Assembly: GCA_963745915.1 (NCBI GenBank)
Contig: CAVUZA010000002.1
Span: forward strand, 1,798,001-1,862,000
Length of the DNA stretch: 64,000 nucleotides
Direction of reading: 5' to 3'
DNA from: VRUE01 sp963745915
GTDB taxonomy: Bacteria > Actinomycetota > Thermoleophilia > Solirubrobacterales > 70-9
In this document: one piece after another, positions 18,407 to 27,611 of the stretch
How positions within the stretch are numbered: the stretch's first letter is position 1
Layout of the letters: every line of letters begins with the position of its first letter
Translations under genes and position numbers: made by a program
Notes under the pieces: generated by a model
The model's database searches: none
Seen by the model: the letters and a program-made list of their open reading frames with translations, nothing else
What the model was told of the DNA's origin: nothing

Positions 18407-19249
18407 ATGATCGAGCCCCTGCAGGAGCCCTTCATGCAGCGCGCCCTCGCCGAGGTCGCCCTGATCGGCCTCGCCGCCGGCGCGCTCGGCTGCTGGGTCG
18501 TGCTCGACGACCTCTCCTACGCGGCCGAGTCGCTGTCCCACGCCCTCTTCCCGGGTCTCGTCCTCGCCGCGCTCGCCGGCCTGCCGCTGCTCCTCGGCGC
18601 CGCCCCCGCGGTCGCCCTCGCGGCGCTCGGGATCGCGCTGGCGGCGCGGCTCGCCGGGGTCGGCCGCGAGGCGGCGATCGCGGTCGTGGTGACGACGATG
18701 TTCGGCCTCGGCGCCCTGCTCGCCCTCGCCCCGGCCAGCCCGCCGGGGATCGGCGCGCTGCTCTTCGGCGACCCCTTCGGGACGACCGACGGCGACCTCG
18801 CCGCGGCCGCCGCGCTGGCGGCGCTGGTCCTGCTCGCCCTGCGCCTCCTGCACGGGCGGCTGCTGGTTGCCGGCTTCGACCGCGGCTCGGCCCGCTGGCT
18901 CGGCGTCTCGGCGCCGCTCGCCGAGGCGGCGCTGCTGGCGCTGCTGGCGGCGACGATCGTCGTCGCCGTGCAGGGGCTGGGCAACCTGCTCGTCGTCGCC
19001 GTCCTGGTCGGGCCGGCCGCCGCCGCCCGCCGGCTCAGCGAGCGGATGCCGGCGACGATGGCGCTCGCCGCGGCGATCGCGGTGCTGGCCGGCGCCGCCG
19101 GGCTCTACCTCTCCTACTACGCCGGCACCGCGGGCGGCGCCTCGGTGGCGCTGGCCCTGGTCGCCGCCTACCTGCTCTGCGTCCTGCTCGCCCGCCTGCG
19201 CCCGGCGCGCCGGCCGGCGCCGGCGCCGGTGGAGGCTACGATCGAGTGA
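18407..19249 (+). CDS. Second metal ABC transporter permease (ZnuB family)
   Basis: A 280-residue membrane protein with the ABC-3 family motifs ESLSHALFPGLVLAALAG, ALLFGDPFGTTDGD and NLLVVAVLVGPAAAARRL. It resembles the permease half of the first gene, and both begin with the same PF(F/M)QRxLxEV motif, so the transporter probably works as a heterodimer. It starts 2 bp after the ATPase and its stop overlaps the Fur-family gene (TGATG). Confidence 0.9.
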   Translation: MIEPLQEPFMQRALAEVALIGLAAGALGCWVVLDDLSYAAESLSHALFPGLVLAALAGLPLLLGAAPAVALAALGIALAARLAGVGREAAIAVVVTTMFGLGALLALAPASPPGIGALLFGDPFGTTDGDLAAAAALAALVLLALRLLHGRLLVAGFDRGSARWLGVSAPLAEAALLALLAATIVVAVQGLGNLLVVAVLVGPAAAARRLSERMPATMALAAAIAVLAGAAGLYLSYYAGTAGGASVALALVAAYLLCVLLARLRPARRPAPAPVEATIE

Positions 19250-19695
19250 TGGCGAAGGCGCCCGGATCGGAGTGGGCCGAGCACGCCCTCGCCGCCCTGC
19301 GGGCGGCCGGCTACCGCCGCGGCGGCGCCCGCACCGCGGTGGTCGAGGCGCTGGCCGGCCACGACTGCGCGGTGACCGCGATCGAGCTCGACGACGAGCT
19401 GCGCCGCCGCAAGCCGGCCGTCGCCCGGGCCAGCGTCTACCGGGCGCTCGAGCAGCTCCAGGGCCTCGGCCTGGTGCAGCGCATCGAGGTCGCCCGCGGC
19501 ACCGCCGGCTACGAGCGGGTCGACCCCGGCGGCCACCATCACCACCACGCGATCTGCAGCCGCTGCGGCCGCGTCGTCCCCTTCGAGGACCGCAGCCTGG
19601 AGCGGGCGATCTCCAGGCTCTCGGCGCAGATCAGCTTCGAGGTCAGCGAGCACGACGTCGTCCTGCGCGGCGAGTGCGACCGTTGCGCCGGCTGA
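19249..19695 (+). CDS. Fur-family metalloregulator, probably Zur
   Basis: A 148-residue repressor. The N-terminal winged helix (GGARTAVVEALAGHDCAVTAIEL, RASVYRALEQLQGLGLVQRIE) is followed by the dimer and metal domain with GGHHHHHAICSRCGRVVPFED and a closing CDRC, giving the two CxxC pairs of a structural zinc site. The His run is longer than usual. I take the ATG overlapping the permease stop; the GTG one codon earlier is equally possible. Position as last gene of a zinc importer operon makes Zur the best guess; it would act on the operator at 15895-15911. Confidence 0.85.
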   Translation: MAKAPGSEWAEHALAALRAAGYRRGGARTAVVEALAGHDCAVTAIELDDELRRRKPAVARASVYRALEQLQGLGLVQRIEVARGTAGYERVDPGGHHHHHAICSRCGRVVPFEDRSLERAISRLSAQISFEVSEHDVVLRGECDRCAG

Positions 19696-19744
19696 GCTGC
19701 CGAGCTTGCGGTCGAGGTCCGACTGCGAAAGGATTCCGCCGCCG

Positions 19745-21364
19745 ATGAGCAAGTGGGGAATCCTCGCCGTGCTGGCGACCGCGCAGTTCCTGATGGTTCT
19801 CGACCAGGCGGTGATGAACGTCTCGATCTCGCAGCTGGTCGAGGACTTCGACACCACGGTGACCACGATCCAGGCGGTGATCGCCTTCTACGCGCTGGTC
19901 ATGGCCGGCCTGATGCTGACCGGCGGCAAGCTCGGCGACATCCTCGGCCGGCGCCGCGCCTTCGCCATCGGCCTGGTCATCTACGGCACCGGCTCGGCGC
20001 TCACCGCCGCCTCCTGGAACGTGCCCTCGCTGATGCTCGGCTGGTCGGTGCTGGAGGGGATCGGCGCCGCCCTGGTCCTGCCGGCGCTCTTCGCCCTGGT
20101 CGCGAGCAGCTACCGGGGCGGCGAGCGGGCGCTCGCCTACGGCGTGCTCGGCGGCGTCGCCGGGGCCGGGATCGCGGTCGGCCCGATCCTCGGCGGCTGG
20201 GCGACGACCGAGCTCAGCTGGCGGATCGTCTTCGTCGGCGAGGTCGTCGTCGCGATCGGCATCCTGCTCGGCACGCGCCTGATCCGCGAGCCGGCGCGCG
20301 AGGCCTCCCAGCCGCGCCTGGACTGGGTCGGCAGCGTGCTCTCGGCCGCCGGCCTCGCCCTGGTCGTGCTTGGCGTCCTGCAGGCGAGCAACTGGGGCTG
20401 GCTGCAGCCGCGCAGCTCGCCGATCGAGCCCTTCGGCTTCTCGCTGACCCCGTTCGTGGTCGCCGCCGGCCTGCTGGCGCTCGCCGCCCTGGTCGCCTGG
20501 GAGCGGCGCCGCGAACGGCGCGGCCTCGAACCGCTGATCCACTTCGGCCTGCTGCGCACGCCGGCGCTGCGCGGCGGCGTCGCGATGTTCCTCTCGCAGA
20601 ACCTGATCCTGATGGGGATCTTCTTCACCGTGCCGCTCTACCTGCAGGTGGTGCTCGGCCTCGACGCGCTCGAGACCGGCATCCGCATGCTGCCCGCCTC
20701 CGCCGGGCTCTTCCTCGCCGCGCTCGGCGGCTCGGCGCTCGCCCGCCGCTTCGCCCCGCGCCCCCTGGTGCAGATCGGGCTCGGCATCGTCCTGCTCTCG
20801 ACACTGCTGCTGCTGGGCACGATCGAGCCCGAACTCGACAACGCCTCCTTCCTGGTCGCGATGGGCGTGCTCGGGGTCGGCATGGGGCTGATCGCCTCCC
20901 AGCTCGGCAACGTCGTCCAGTCGGCGGTCGGCGACCGCGACCGCAGCGAGGCCGGTGGCCTGCAGAGCACCGCGCAGCAGCTCGGCTCCTCGCTGGGGAC
21001 GGCGCTGCTGGGCGCGATCGTGATCACCGGCCTGATCGCCGCCTTCACTGCCAACGTCGCCGAGGACCCGCAGATCTCCAAGGACGTCAGCGAAACGATC
21101 GAGCTCAGGCTCAGCGCCGGCGGCAGCTTCGTCGCCGCCGACGAGGTGCAGGCCGCGGCCAGCGCCGAAGGGCTCGACCCGCAGACGACGGCGACCGTGG
21201 TCGACAACTACGAAGACGCGCAGCTCGAGGCGCTGAAGACGGCGCTGCTCTTCGCCGCCTTCCTCTCGCTGGCCGCGTTCTGGGCGACGCGGCGGCTGCC
21301 GGCGCAGCGCTTCGAGGAGCAGGCGGCCGGCCCCGACCCGCCCGTCGCCGGGGCGACGGCCTGA
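19745..21364 (+). CDS. MFS drug/proton antiporter (DHA2 family)
   Basis: A 539-residue transporter with about 14 membrane helices. The DHA2 features are LDQAVMNVSISQL in helix 1, the motif A loop GGKLGDILGRRRAF and the motif C stretch GVAGAGIAVGPILGG. An insert between the last helices (about residues 440-495) is hydrophilic. I start at the ATG at 19745, where helix 1 begins. Substrate unknown; multidrug efflux is the usual role. Confidence 0.85.
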   Translation: MSKWGILAVLATAQFLMVLDQAVMNVSISQLVEDFDTTVTTIQAVIAFYALVMAGLMLTGGKLGDILGRRRAFAIGLVIYGTGSALTAASWNVPSLMLGWSVLEGIGAALVLPALFALVASSYRGGERALAYGVLGGVAGAGIAVGPILGGWATTELSWRIVFVGEVVVAIGILLGTRLIREPAREASQPRLDWVGSVLSAAGLALVVLGVLQASNWGWLQPRSSPIEPFGFSLTPFVVAAGLLALAALVAWERRRERRGLEPLIHFGLLRTPALRGGVAMFLSQNLILMGIFFTVPLYLQVVLGLDALETGIRMLPASAGLFLAALGGSALARRFAPRPLVQIGLGIVLLSTLLLLGTIEPELDNASFLVAMGVLGVGMGLIASQLGNVVQSAVGDRDRSEAGGLQSTAQQLGSSLGTALLGAIVITGLIAAFTANVAEDPQISKDVSETIELRLSAGGSFVAADEVQAAASAEGLDPQTTATVVDNYEDAQLEALKTALLFAAFLSLAAFWATRRLPAQRFEEQAAGPDPPVAGATA

Positions 21365-21366
21365 GC

Positions 21367-22773
21367 GTGGCCGGCGGCCGCGGCGGGCGCCTCTCGCCGG
21401 CCGAGCGGGCCGAGGCCGGCCGGGCGGCGCGCCGGGTGGCGCCGCGCTCCAGCCACGGCGAGTGGGCGCCGGCGAGCGACCGCCCCGACCCGGTCGAGCT
21501 GCTCGAGCGCCAGGCGGTGAGCCGCGTCGGCCAGCTGGTGCCGCTGCGCTACGGGCGCATGCTCGCCTCGCCCTTCGCCTTCTTCCGCGGCGCCGCGGCG
21601 GTGATCGCGGCCGACCTGGCCGCGGCGCCGCGCAGCGGCTTCGAGGTGCAGCTCTGCGGCGACGCCCACCTCGCCAACTTCGGCGCCTACGCCTCGCCCG
21701 ACCGCGAGCTGGTCTTCGACGTCAACGACTTCGACGAGACCCTGCCCGGCCCCTGGGAGTGGGACGTCGAGCGCCTGGCGGCGAGCTTCGCCGTCGCCGG
21801 CCGCTCGCTCGGCCTCGGCGGCGGCGAGCGCCGGCGGATCGCGATGCGGATGTCGGCCTCCTACCGCGAGGCGATGCGCCGTCTGGCGGCGCTCGGCAAC
21901 CTCGAGGTCTGGAACACCAAGATCGACGTCGAGGCGATCGCCGCCGGCTGGGCGTCGGCGGCCGGCGAGAAGGAGGCGGCGCGCTTCCGCCGCAACGTCG
22001 CCAAGGCGCGGGCCAAGGACCGGATGCGCGCCCTCTCCAAGCTCACCCGCGAGGTCGACGGGCGGCTGCGGATCGTCAGCGAACCGCCGCTGGTCGTGCC
22101 GATGGAGGAGCTGGCGCCGGGCGGCGAGGAGGAAGTCGAGGCGCGGGTGGGGGAGGTGCTCGCCGCCTATCGCGAGACGCTGGGCGAGGACCGCCGCGTG
22201 CTGCTCGACAGCTACCGCTTCCACCAGGCGGCGCTGAAGGTGGTCGGCGTCGGCAGCGTCGGCACCCGGGCCTGGATCGTGCTGCTGGTCGGCCGCGACG
22301 AAGGCGACCCGCTCTTCCTCCAGGTCAAGGAGGCGCAGCGCTCGGTGCTCGAGCCCTACGCCGCCGCCAGCGCCTACAGCCACCAGGGCGAGCGCGTGGT
22401 CCAGGGCCAGCGCCTGGTCCAGGCCGCCAGCGACATCCTGCTCGGCTGGGTGACGGCGCGCGGGCTCGACGGCGAGGCGCGCGACTTCTACGTGCGCCAG
22501 CTCTGGGACATGAAGGGCTCGGCCCGGGTCGAGCGCATGGACGCGCGGGCGCTGAGCGCCTACGCGGAGATCTGCGGCACCACCCTGGCCCACGCCCACG
22601 CGCGCAGCGGCGACCGGATCGCGATCGCCGCCTACCTCGGCAAGGGCGAGGTCTTCGACCGGGCGATGGCCGCCTTCGCCGAGTCCTACGCCGACTGCAA
22701 CGAGCGCGACTACGAGGCGCTGCGGGCGGCGGCGGCGGAGGGGCGGATCGAGACGATGGCGCCGCCCGGCTGA
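21367..22773 (+). CDS. DUF2252 family protein
   Basis: A 468-residue cytoplasmic protein with a kinase-like pattern: FFRGAAAVIAADLA, QLCGDAHLANFGAYASP (catalytic-loop-like HxxN), FDVNDFDET (DFD), and FLQVKEAQRSVLEPY. These are the hallmarks of DUF2252, which has a protein-kinase-like fold and no settled function. It starts at a GTG 2 bp after the MFS stop. Confidence 0.8.
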   Translation: MAGGRGGRLSPAERAEAGRAARRVAPRSSHGEWAPASDRPDPVELLERQAVSRVGQLVPLRYGRMLASPFAFFRGAAAVIAADLAAAPRSGFEVQLCGDAHLANFGAYASPDRELVFDVNDFDETLPGPWEWDVERLAASFAVAGRSLGLGGGERRRIAMRMSASYREAMRRLAALGNLEVWNTKIDVEAIAAGWASAAGEKEAARFRRNVAKARAKDRMRALSKLTREVDGRLRIVSEPPLVVPMEELAPGGEEEVEARVGEVLAAYRETLGEDRRVLLDSYRFHQAALKVVGVGSVGTRAWIVLLVGRDEGDPLFLQVKEAQRSVLEPYAAASAYSHQGERVVQGQRLVQAASDILLGWVTARGLDGEARDFYVRQLWDMKGSARVERMDARALSAYAEICGTTLAHAHARSGDRIAIAAYLGKGEVFDRAMAAFAESYADCNERDYEALRAAAAEGRIETMAPPG

Positions 22774-22814
22774 GCGCGGACGCCGGCGCCGGGGGGCGTG
22801 CATATGCTGCCGCC

Positions 22815-23987
22815 GTGGGAGACGCCTCGACGCGAGTCACCGCCGCCGTCGCTCTGCTCGGGCTCAGCGGGGCCTGGAACGCGGGCAACGTCGGGCCGGT
22901 CGCCTCGGAGATCGCCGCCGAGTTCGGCATCTCGCTGGCGGTGGTCGGCATCCTCGCCGGGACCTGCTTCCTCGGCTCCTGCGCCGTCGGCCTGCTCTTC
23001 GCCGCCCAGGTCGGCGAGCGGCTGGGGCTGGTGCGCGGCCTGCGCCTCTCCTGCCTGGTCCTGATCGCCGGCAACGCGGTCTTCGCGTTCACCCCGGTCT
23101 TCGCCGGCCTGGCGCTGGGCCGGGTCCTGCCCGGGCTGGCCTTCGCCCTGACCAACACCCTGGGCGCGGTCTGGGCGCGCGAATCCGGCGGCGTGCGGCT
23201 GCTCGGCGTCTTCGGCGCCTCGATCCAGCTCGGCATCGCCGGCGCCCTGCTGGTCGGCAGCGCCCTCTCGGACTTCGGCGCCGACTGGCGGATCGGCTTC
23301 GCGATCAGCGCCGCGCTGCCGGCCCTGGCGCTGCTCGCCACTCCCGCCGACGGCGCCGACGGGGCGGCGCCGCAGCGCGGCGGCGGCTTCCTCGGCCCGG
23401 CGCTGCGCCACGCCCGCGTCTACCGCCTGGCCCTGCTCTTCATCTCGATCTACGGCGTGCCGATGGTGCTCAGCGCCTGGCTGATCGAGTACCTCGGCCG
23501 CGAAGGCGACGTCGGCAAAGCGCTGGCCGGCGGGATCGCCTTCCTGCTCTTCGGGCTCTCGGCCGCGGTCCGCGTCCTCGGCGCCCAGCTGCAGCAGCGC
23601 GGCGTCCCCCACAAGCTGCTCTGCGGCGCCCTCGCCCTGGCCGCGGTCGGGATCGCGGTGATCGTCCTCGACCCGGTCGCCGCCCTCGCCCTCGGCGGCG
23701 TGATGCTGATCGGCTTCGGCTTCGGCATCCCCTACGCGACGGCGCTGACCGAGGCCCAGCAGCTCTTCCCCAAGGCGCCGGGCGAGCCGGTGGCGCTGAT
23801 GACCCTCGCCGCCCTGATCCCGCCGATCGTCGCCATCCCGCTGGTCGGCCACGCCCTCTCGCGCGGCAGCGGCGAGCTCGCCTTCGCCACCCTCGCCGTC
23901 TTCGTCCTCGTCGCGGCGGCCTTCAACCTGCGCCGCACCGGCATCCCGCTGGCCGACCCGCACCCCGCCGCCGTGCCTGCCGAGTAA
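22815..23987 (+). CDS. MFS transporter (CynX/NarK-like)
   Basis: A 390-residue, 12-helix transporter. The first half reads GAWNAGNVGPVASEIAAEFGISLAVVGILAG with a motif-A-like GERLGLVRGL loop; the second half is typical MFS (FGFGIPYATALTEAQQLFP). The GTG at 22815 is the only start close to helix 1; its ribosome-binding site is weak. Substrate unknown. Confidence 0.75.
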   Translation: MGDASTRVTAAVALLGLSGAWNAGNVGPVASEIAAEFGISLAVVGILAGTCFLGSCAVGLLFAAQVGERLGLVRGLRLSCLVLIAGNAVFAFTPVFAGLALGRVLPGLAFALTNTLGAVWARESGGVRLLGVFGASIQLGIAGALLVGSALSDFGADWRIGFAISAALPALALLATPADGADGAAPQRGGGFLGPALRHARVYRLALLFISIYGVPMVLSAWLIEYLGREGDVGKALAGGIAFLLFGLSAAVRVLGAQLQQRGVPHKLLCGALALAAVGIAVIVLDPVAALALGGVMLIGFGFGIPYATALTEAQQLFPKAPGEPVALMTLAALIPPIVAIPLVGHALSRGSGELAFATLAVFVLVAAAFNLRRTGIPLADPHPAAVPAE

Positions 23988-24018
23988 CGATCGGGCCGCC
24001 CGGTACACCTACCTCTCG

Positions 24019-24591
24019 ATGGCGCCCGCCGACGATCGGTCCACCGCCGCAGCGGATCCGCGGCGGGCTCGCTTCGAGCGTTGCTTCCGGGCCCATCACG
24101 CCGACCTGCTCGCCTTCGCCCTGCGCCGCGTCGCGGATCGCGGCCTGGCCGAGGACGCGGTCGCCGAGGCATTCGCCGTCGCCTGGCGCAAGCGCGACCT
24201 GATCCCCGACCCGGCGCTCCCCTGGCTATACGCCGTAGCCCGGAGGGTGATCGCCAACCAAAACCGCTCGACTCGCCGCCGCCGGGGCCTCGACGAGCGC
24301 CTCGCGCGCGAGGCCGCCGGCGCGTCCGAGCCGGATGGGGCGGGCGAGCAGCTGGCCCGCCGCGACGCCTTCCGCGTCGCCTTCGCCGAGCTCTCCGAGG
24401 CTGAGCGGGAGGTGCTGCGGCTGGTCGCCTGGGAGGGTCTCGGGGCGCGCGACGCCGCCCGCGTGCTCGGCTGCTCGCAGGGCGCGTTCCGGGTGCGCCT
24501 GCACCGCGCCCGCCGCCGGCTCGCGAAACGAATGCAGGCGGCCGGACACGTACCTGGCGAATCAGGTTCAACCGCCGAGGAGACGCCATGA
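24019..24591 (+). CDS. ECF-type RNA polymerase sigma factor
   Basis: A 190-residue sigma-70 family protein with region 2 (FRAHHADLLAFALRRVADRGLAEDAVAEAFAVAWRK, about residues 24-59) and region 4 (AFAELSEAEREVLRLVAWEGLGARDAARVLGCSQGAFRVRLHRARRRL). No region 3, so ECF class. The membrane protein that follows with an ATGA overlap is likely its partner or anti-sigma. Confidence 0.88.
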   Translation: MAPADDRSTAAADPRRARFERCFRAHHADLLAFALRRVADRGLAEDAVAEAFAVAWRKRDLIPDPALPWLYAVARRVIANQNRSTRRRRGLDERLAREAAGASEPDGAGEQLARRDAFRVAFAELSEAEREVLRLVAWEGLGARDAARVLGCSQGAFRVRLHRARRRLAKRMQAAGHVPGESGSTAEETP

Positions 24592-25742
24592 CCCGCGACC
24601 GCCACAGAGACGACCCGCTCGCCGCGATGCAAGCGGCCAACCCCGCTTCAGCGGCGCGACTGCGCGACGAGGTCGGCGGGGAGGAGCTCGAGCGGATCAT
24701 GCGGGCGGCGATCGCCGCCGGGGAGCGGCCCTCCTCGGCTCCCGGCCCCGACCCCGATGGCGCGCGACCCGGGCGCGGCCCGGTTGTCATCCGCCGCCGC
24801 CCGCTTGCCCTGGCCGTCGGGGCCGCCTGTCTGGCAGCCCTGGCCGCGCTGGCGCTTCTCGCCGGGCTGCCGGGGAGCGGGGGAGGCGCCCCGCAGTACG
24901 CCGCCGCGGCGATCGAGGTCGCCGAGGCCAATCCGCGCCTGCTCGTCACCGAGCCCGGCTGGAAGGTGACGCGCGCCGACGAGTTCGCGCCCGAGAGCGG
25001 CGAACTGACCTTCGGTGACGGCCGCCACCAACTCACCGTCCGCTGGTATCCGGCGCGCCTCTACGGCAGCTACCTGCGCGACCGCGCCCAGGTCAGCCGC
25101 CCGCTGCGCTCGACCCTACTCGGCGGGGCCGCGACCACGGTCGAGTACGGGCGCGGCGAATACGCGACGATGCTCGCCCCGCGGGGCCCCGTCTTCGTCG
25201 AGGTCCGCGGGCGACTCGGCGGCAGGAGGGCCTACCGGAGGGCGCTGGGATCGCTGCGGACGGTCGGCGTCGACGCCTGGCTGGCGGCGATGCCGGCGAG
25301 CGTCGTGACCCCCGGCGGCCGCGCTCGCGCGGTGGAGCGGGCGCTGCGCGGCGTGCCCCTGCCGCCAGGCTTCGACCGGGCGACCCTCGCCGGCGGAGAC
25401 GCCGTCCGCGACCCCGTCCAGCTCAGGGTCGAGGTCGCAAGCGCCGTCGCCTGCGGCTGGGTCGAGAGCTGGCTCGCCGCCCGGCGCGCCGGCGACGCAG
25501 CCGCCGAGCGAGCCGCCGCCGACGCCCTCGCCGGCTCAGAGCACTGGCCGCTGATGAGCGGCAGGCAGATGCAGCGAGGCTGGGCCCACAACCTCCGCCA
25601 CGTCGCCGCCCAGCTCGAGCGCGGCCACCTCGACCGCAGCGCCGCCGGAGTCGAAGTCCGCCCCGACGGCACCGCCTACGAGTACGGCCCAGCCTGGTCC
25701 CTCGCCCTCGGCTGCGAGCCGCGCTTCAGGCGGCGCCGGTAG
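24588..25742 (+). CDS. Membrane-anchored partner of the ECF sigma factor (putative anti-sigma)
   Basis: A 384-residue protein with a short cytoplasmic N-terminus, a single membrane helix (RRPLALAVGAACLAALAALALL, about residues 69-90) and a large outside domain. The N-terminus (RDDPLAAMQAANPASAARLRDEVGGEELERIM) lacks the HxxxCxxC zinc motif of many anti-sigmas, so the role is inferred from the ATGA overlap with the sigma gene and the topology. The extracellular part is an unrecognised alpha/beta domain. Confidence 0.6.
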   Translation: MTRDRHRDDPLAAMQAANPASAARLRDEVGGEELERIMRAAIAAGERPSSAPGPDPDGARPGRGPVVIRRRPLALAVGAACLAALAALALLAGLPGSGGGAPQYAAAAIEVAEANPRLLVTEPGWKVTRADEFAPESGELTFGDGRHQLTVRWYPARLYGSYLRDRAQVSRPLRSTLLGGAATTVEYGRGEYATMLAPRGPVFVEVRGRLGGRRAYRRALGSLRTVGVDAWLAAMPASVVTPGGRARAVERALRGVPLPPGFDRATLAGGDAVRDPVQLRVEVASAVACGWVESWLAARRAGDAAAERAAADALAGSEHWPLMSGRQMQRGWAHNLRHVAAQLERGHLDRSAAGVEVRPDGTAYEYGPAWSLALGCEPRFRRRR

Positions 25743-25787
25743 ACCGGTTCTTCTAGATATCTGTTTCGGTACTGTCCTCAGGCGGCG

Positions 25788-26348
25788 ATGGTGGAGAGCG
25801 AGGGGCAGAAGGCCCTGTGGGAGAGGGCGCTGGACAGCCGAGCGGTCAAGCTGGTCCTCGCGCCGCTGCTGGTCGTCGTCGTCGGCTTCTTCGTGGTCAG
25901 GGGAATCGAAGGGTGCGACGAACCTCCCCCCGGTCCCGACGTGCGGATCGACGCGGCGGCGTCATCGGTCAACCCGGAAGGTGACGAGGACCCGGCGGCG
26001 GAATACGTCTGCCTCGTCAACGAAGGGGAGGAGGCCGTCAGCCTCACCGGTTGGAAGCTGACCGACGCCGAGGGCATCGTCAACTCGCTGCCGCAGTTCA
26101 GCCTCGCGCCACGGGCAACGGTCCGCGTCCATCCTGGCGGAGGCGAGAGTCTCGCCGACACGAGCCACGACCTCTACGGCGGCAAGGGGGCGAGCTGGAA
26201 CAACGGCGGCGACACGATCTCCCTGTTCGACGCCGATGGCGTGGAGGTCGACTCCCGGGTCTACCCCGAGCGGGACGACGGCGAGGTGCGCGGGACATGC
26301 GGGCCGCCGCTACCAGAGGACATCAGCGACCCCGCCAACTCGGGATGA
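25788..26348 (+). CDS. Lamin-tail-domain protein with N-terminal membrane anchor
   Basis: A 186-residue protein with one membrane helix (LVLAPLLVVVVGFFVVRGIEG, about residues 22-42) and an outside Ig-like lamin-tail domain: EYVCLVNEGEEAVSLTGWKLTDAEG, FSLAPRATVRVHPG, WNNGGDTISLFDADGVEVDS. These domains are common on bacterial surface proteins and often accompany nucleases, but no catalytic domain is present. Function unknown. Confidence 0.75.
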   Translation: MVESEGQKALWERALDSRAVKLVLAPLLVVVVGFFVVRGIEGCDEPPPGPDVRIDAAASSVNPEGDEDPAAEYVCLVNEGEEAVSLTGWKLTDAEGIVNSLPQFSLAPRATVRVHPGGGESLADTSHDLYGGKGASWNNGGDTISLFDADGVEVDSRVYPERDDGEVRGTCGPPLPEDISDPANSG

Positions 26349-26426
26349 CACCACAAGGCGTGAACTTCGCGCCGCCCGGGCTGCGCGGCTGGCGGCCCCC
26401 GGTGAACGTGAACCCCCACAACGCGA

Positions 26427-26446
26427 AACCCCGCCGGAGCGGGGTT
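26427..26446. terminator. Short GC hairpin before vapBC
   Basis: AACCCCG-CCGGAG-CGGGGTT, a 7-bp stem with 6-nt loop, between the lamin-tail gene and the vapBC promoter. Confidence 0.5.
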
Positions 26447-26465
26447 CCAGGCGATCGTGGAGACG

Positions 26466-26484
26466 ACACCACAAGGTGTATAGT
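26466..26484 (+). promoter_or_regulatory. Operator and -10 of vapBC
   Basis: ACACC-ACAA-GGTGT (26466-26479) abuts a -10-like TATAGT (26479-26484). The GTG of the antitoxin begins 6 nt after the -10, so the transcript is probably leaderless. ACACCACAAGG is also present at 26349-26359. Confidence 0.45.
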
Positions 26485-26490
26485 GATGTC

Positions 26491-26754
26491 GTGAACAGAA
26501 CGCAGGTTTACCTGGGCGAGGGCGAGTTGGCCCTCCTCGAGCGCGCCTCGCGCGACACGGGCGCATCCCGCTCGGAGTTGATCCGCCGCGCTGTTCGCAC
26601 GACCTTCGGTGAGCAGGGGGCGGACGAGAAGCTTCGCGCGCTCAAGGCCAGCGCCGGCTCCTGGAAAGGCCGACGCATCGGCGGCGCCGAGTACGTCGAT
26701 GCGATCCGCGGCAGTGACCTCAACGACCGCTTGGCCCGACTCGGCGTCAAGTGA
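26491..26754 (+). CDS. VapB-type antitoxin
   Basis: An 87-residue ribbon-helix-helix protein (NRTQVYLGEGELALLERASRDTGASRSELIRRAV, residues 2-35) with a C-terminal segment (SWKGRRIGGAEYVDAIRGSDLNDRLARLG) that would fill the toxin active site. It starts at a GTG with no ribosome-binding site, matching a leaderless transcript, and its stop overlaps the toxin GTG. Confidence 0.85.
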   Translation: MNRTQVYLGEGELALLERASRDTGASRSELIRRAVRTTFGEQGADEKLRALKASAGSWKGRRIGGAEYVDAIRGSDLNDRLARLGVK

Positions 26755-27128
26755 AGCTGCTCGACACCAGCGTCGCAATCGATCACCTGCGCGGTTCATC
26801 GCCCGCCGTCGATCTCCTAACAGATCTGCTGGAAGCCGAAGAATCGATCTTTGCCAGCGAGGTGGTTCGCTTTGAGTTGTTGGCCGGCGTGCGCGAGAAA
26901 GAGGTCGATGCGCTGGAGCAGTTCTTCTCGGCAATCTCCTGGGTGCCGGTGGGGGAGGAGGTGGCCCGGGCCGCCGGGTCCCTTGCCCAGCGCCACCGCC
27001 GCTCCCACAGCGGCATCGACGACGCCGACTACCTGATCGCCGCCACCGCCCTCCTGCTCGAGGCCGACCTGCTGACGACGAACGTGCGCCACTTCCCGAT
27101 GATCACCGGGCTTGCCCCTGCCTATTGA
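26751..27128 (+). CDS. VapC-type PIN-domain toxin
   Basis: A 125-residue PIN endoribonuclease. The acids are Asp5 (LLDTSVAIDHL), Glu42 (FELLAGV), and the ID-DAD-YLIAATA cluster around residues 88-91, followed by the TTNVRHF closing motif with Asn in place of the usual Asp-rich end. GTGA overlap with the antitoxin. Confidence 0.88.
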   Translation: MKLLDTSVAIDHLRGSSPAVDLLTDLLEAEESIFASEVVRFELLAGVREKEVDALEQFFSAISWVPVGEEVARAAGSLAQRHRRSHSGIDDADYLIAATALLLEADLLTTNVRHFPMITGLAPAY

Positions 27129-27176
27129 GCAACTCTCGCTATACTTCGCAATACGCGACAATACGGAGAGTGCACC

Positions 27177-27611
27177 ATGGCCAACAAGCAGAGCAAGCAA
27201 GGTAAGCAGAGCGTCAGCTTTCGCTTCGACCCGATCACGGTTCGACGCCTCAAAGATCATGCCGCCGATGCGGGCTCTGGCCAGACAGCGCTCGCTCAGC
27301 GCTACATCGAGGAGGGCATTCGCCAGGACGAGCACCCCCTGATCTACTTCCGGGAGGGGGCAGCCGGTCGCCGGCCGGCTCTGCTCGGCTCTCGACTCGA
27401 TGTCGCCGAGGCAATCGAGACGGTCCGCCAGAACGACGGCTCGGTAGAGGAGGCCGCCTCCTACCTCGAGATCCCGGTCGAGCAGCTGGAGGCCGCAGCG
27501 CGCTACTACGGCGAGTACACCGACGAGATTGACGAGCTGGTCGAGCGCTCCCGAGCCGCCAGCGAGCGAGAGCGCGAGCGCTGGCGTCGGGGTCGCGAGG
27601 CCCTTGCGTGA
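27177..27611 (+). CDS. Antitoxin with RHH-like N-terminus and DUF433-like C-terminus
   Basis: A 144-residue protein. Residues 10-50 (SVSFRFDPITVRRLKDHAADAGSGQTALAQRYIEEG) look like a ribbon-helix-helix. Residues 75-115 (GSRLDVAEAIETVRQNDGSVEEAASYLEIPVEQLEAAARYYGEY) match the DUF433/VapB-like helical segment found ahead of DUF5615 toxins. The tail is highly charged. A -10-like TATACT lies at about 27140 and GGAGAG precedes the ATG. It overlaps the next gene by GTGA. Confidence 0.75.
   Translation: MANKQSKQGKQSVSFRFDPITVRRLKDHAADAGSGQTALAQRYIEEGIRQDEHPLIYFREGAAGRRPALLGSRLDVAEAIETVRQNDGSVEEAASYLEIPVEQLEAAARYYGEYTDEIDELVERSRAASERERERWRRGREALA

Noticed and set aside
19753..21360. Long second frame over the MFS gene, joined to the DUF2252 protein
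   Set aside because: Only the part from the GTG at 21367 encodes a recognisable protein; the earlier part is an off-frame reading of the MFS transporter.
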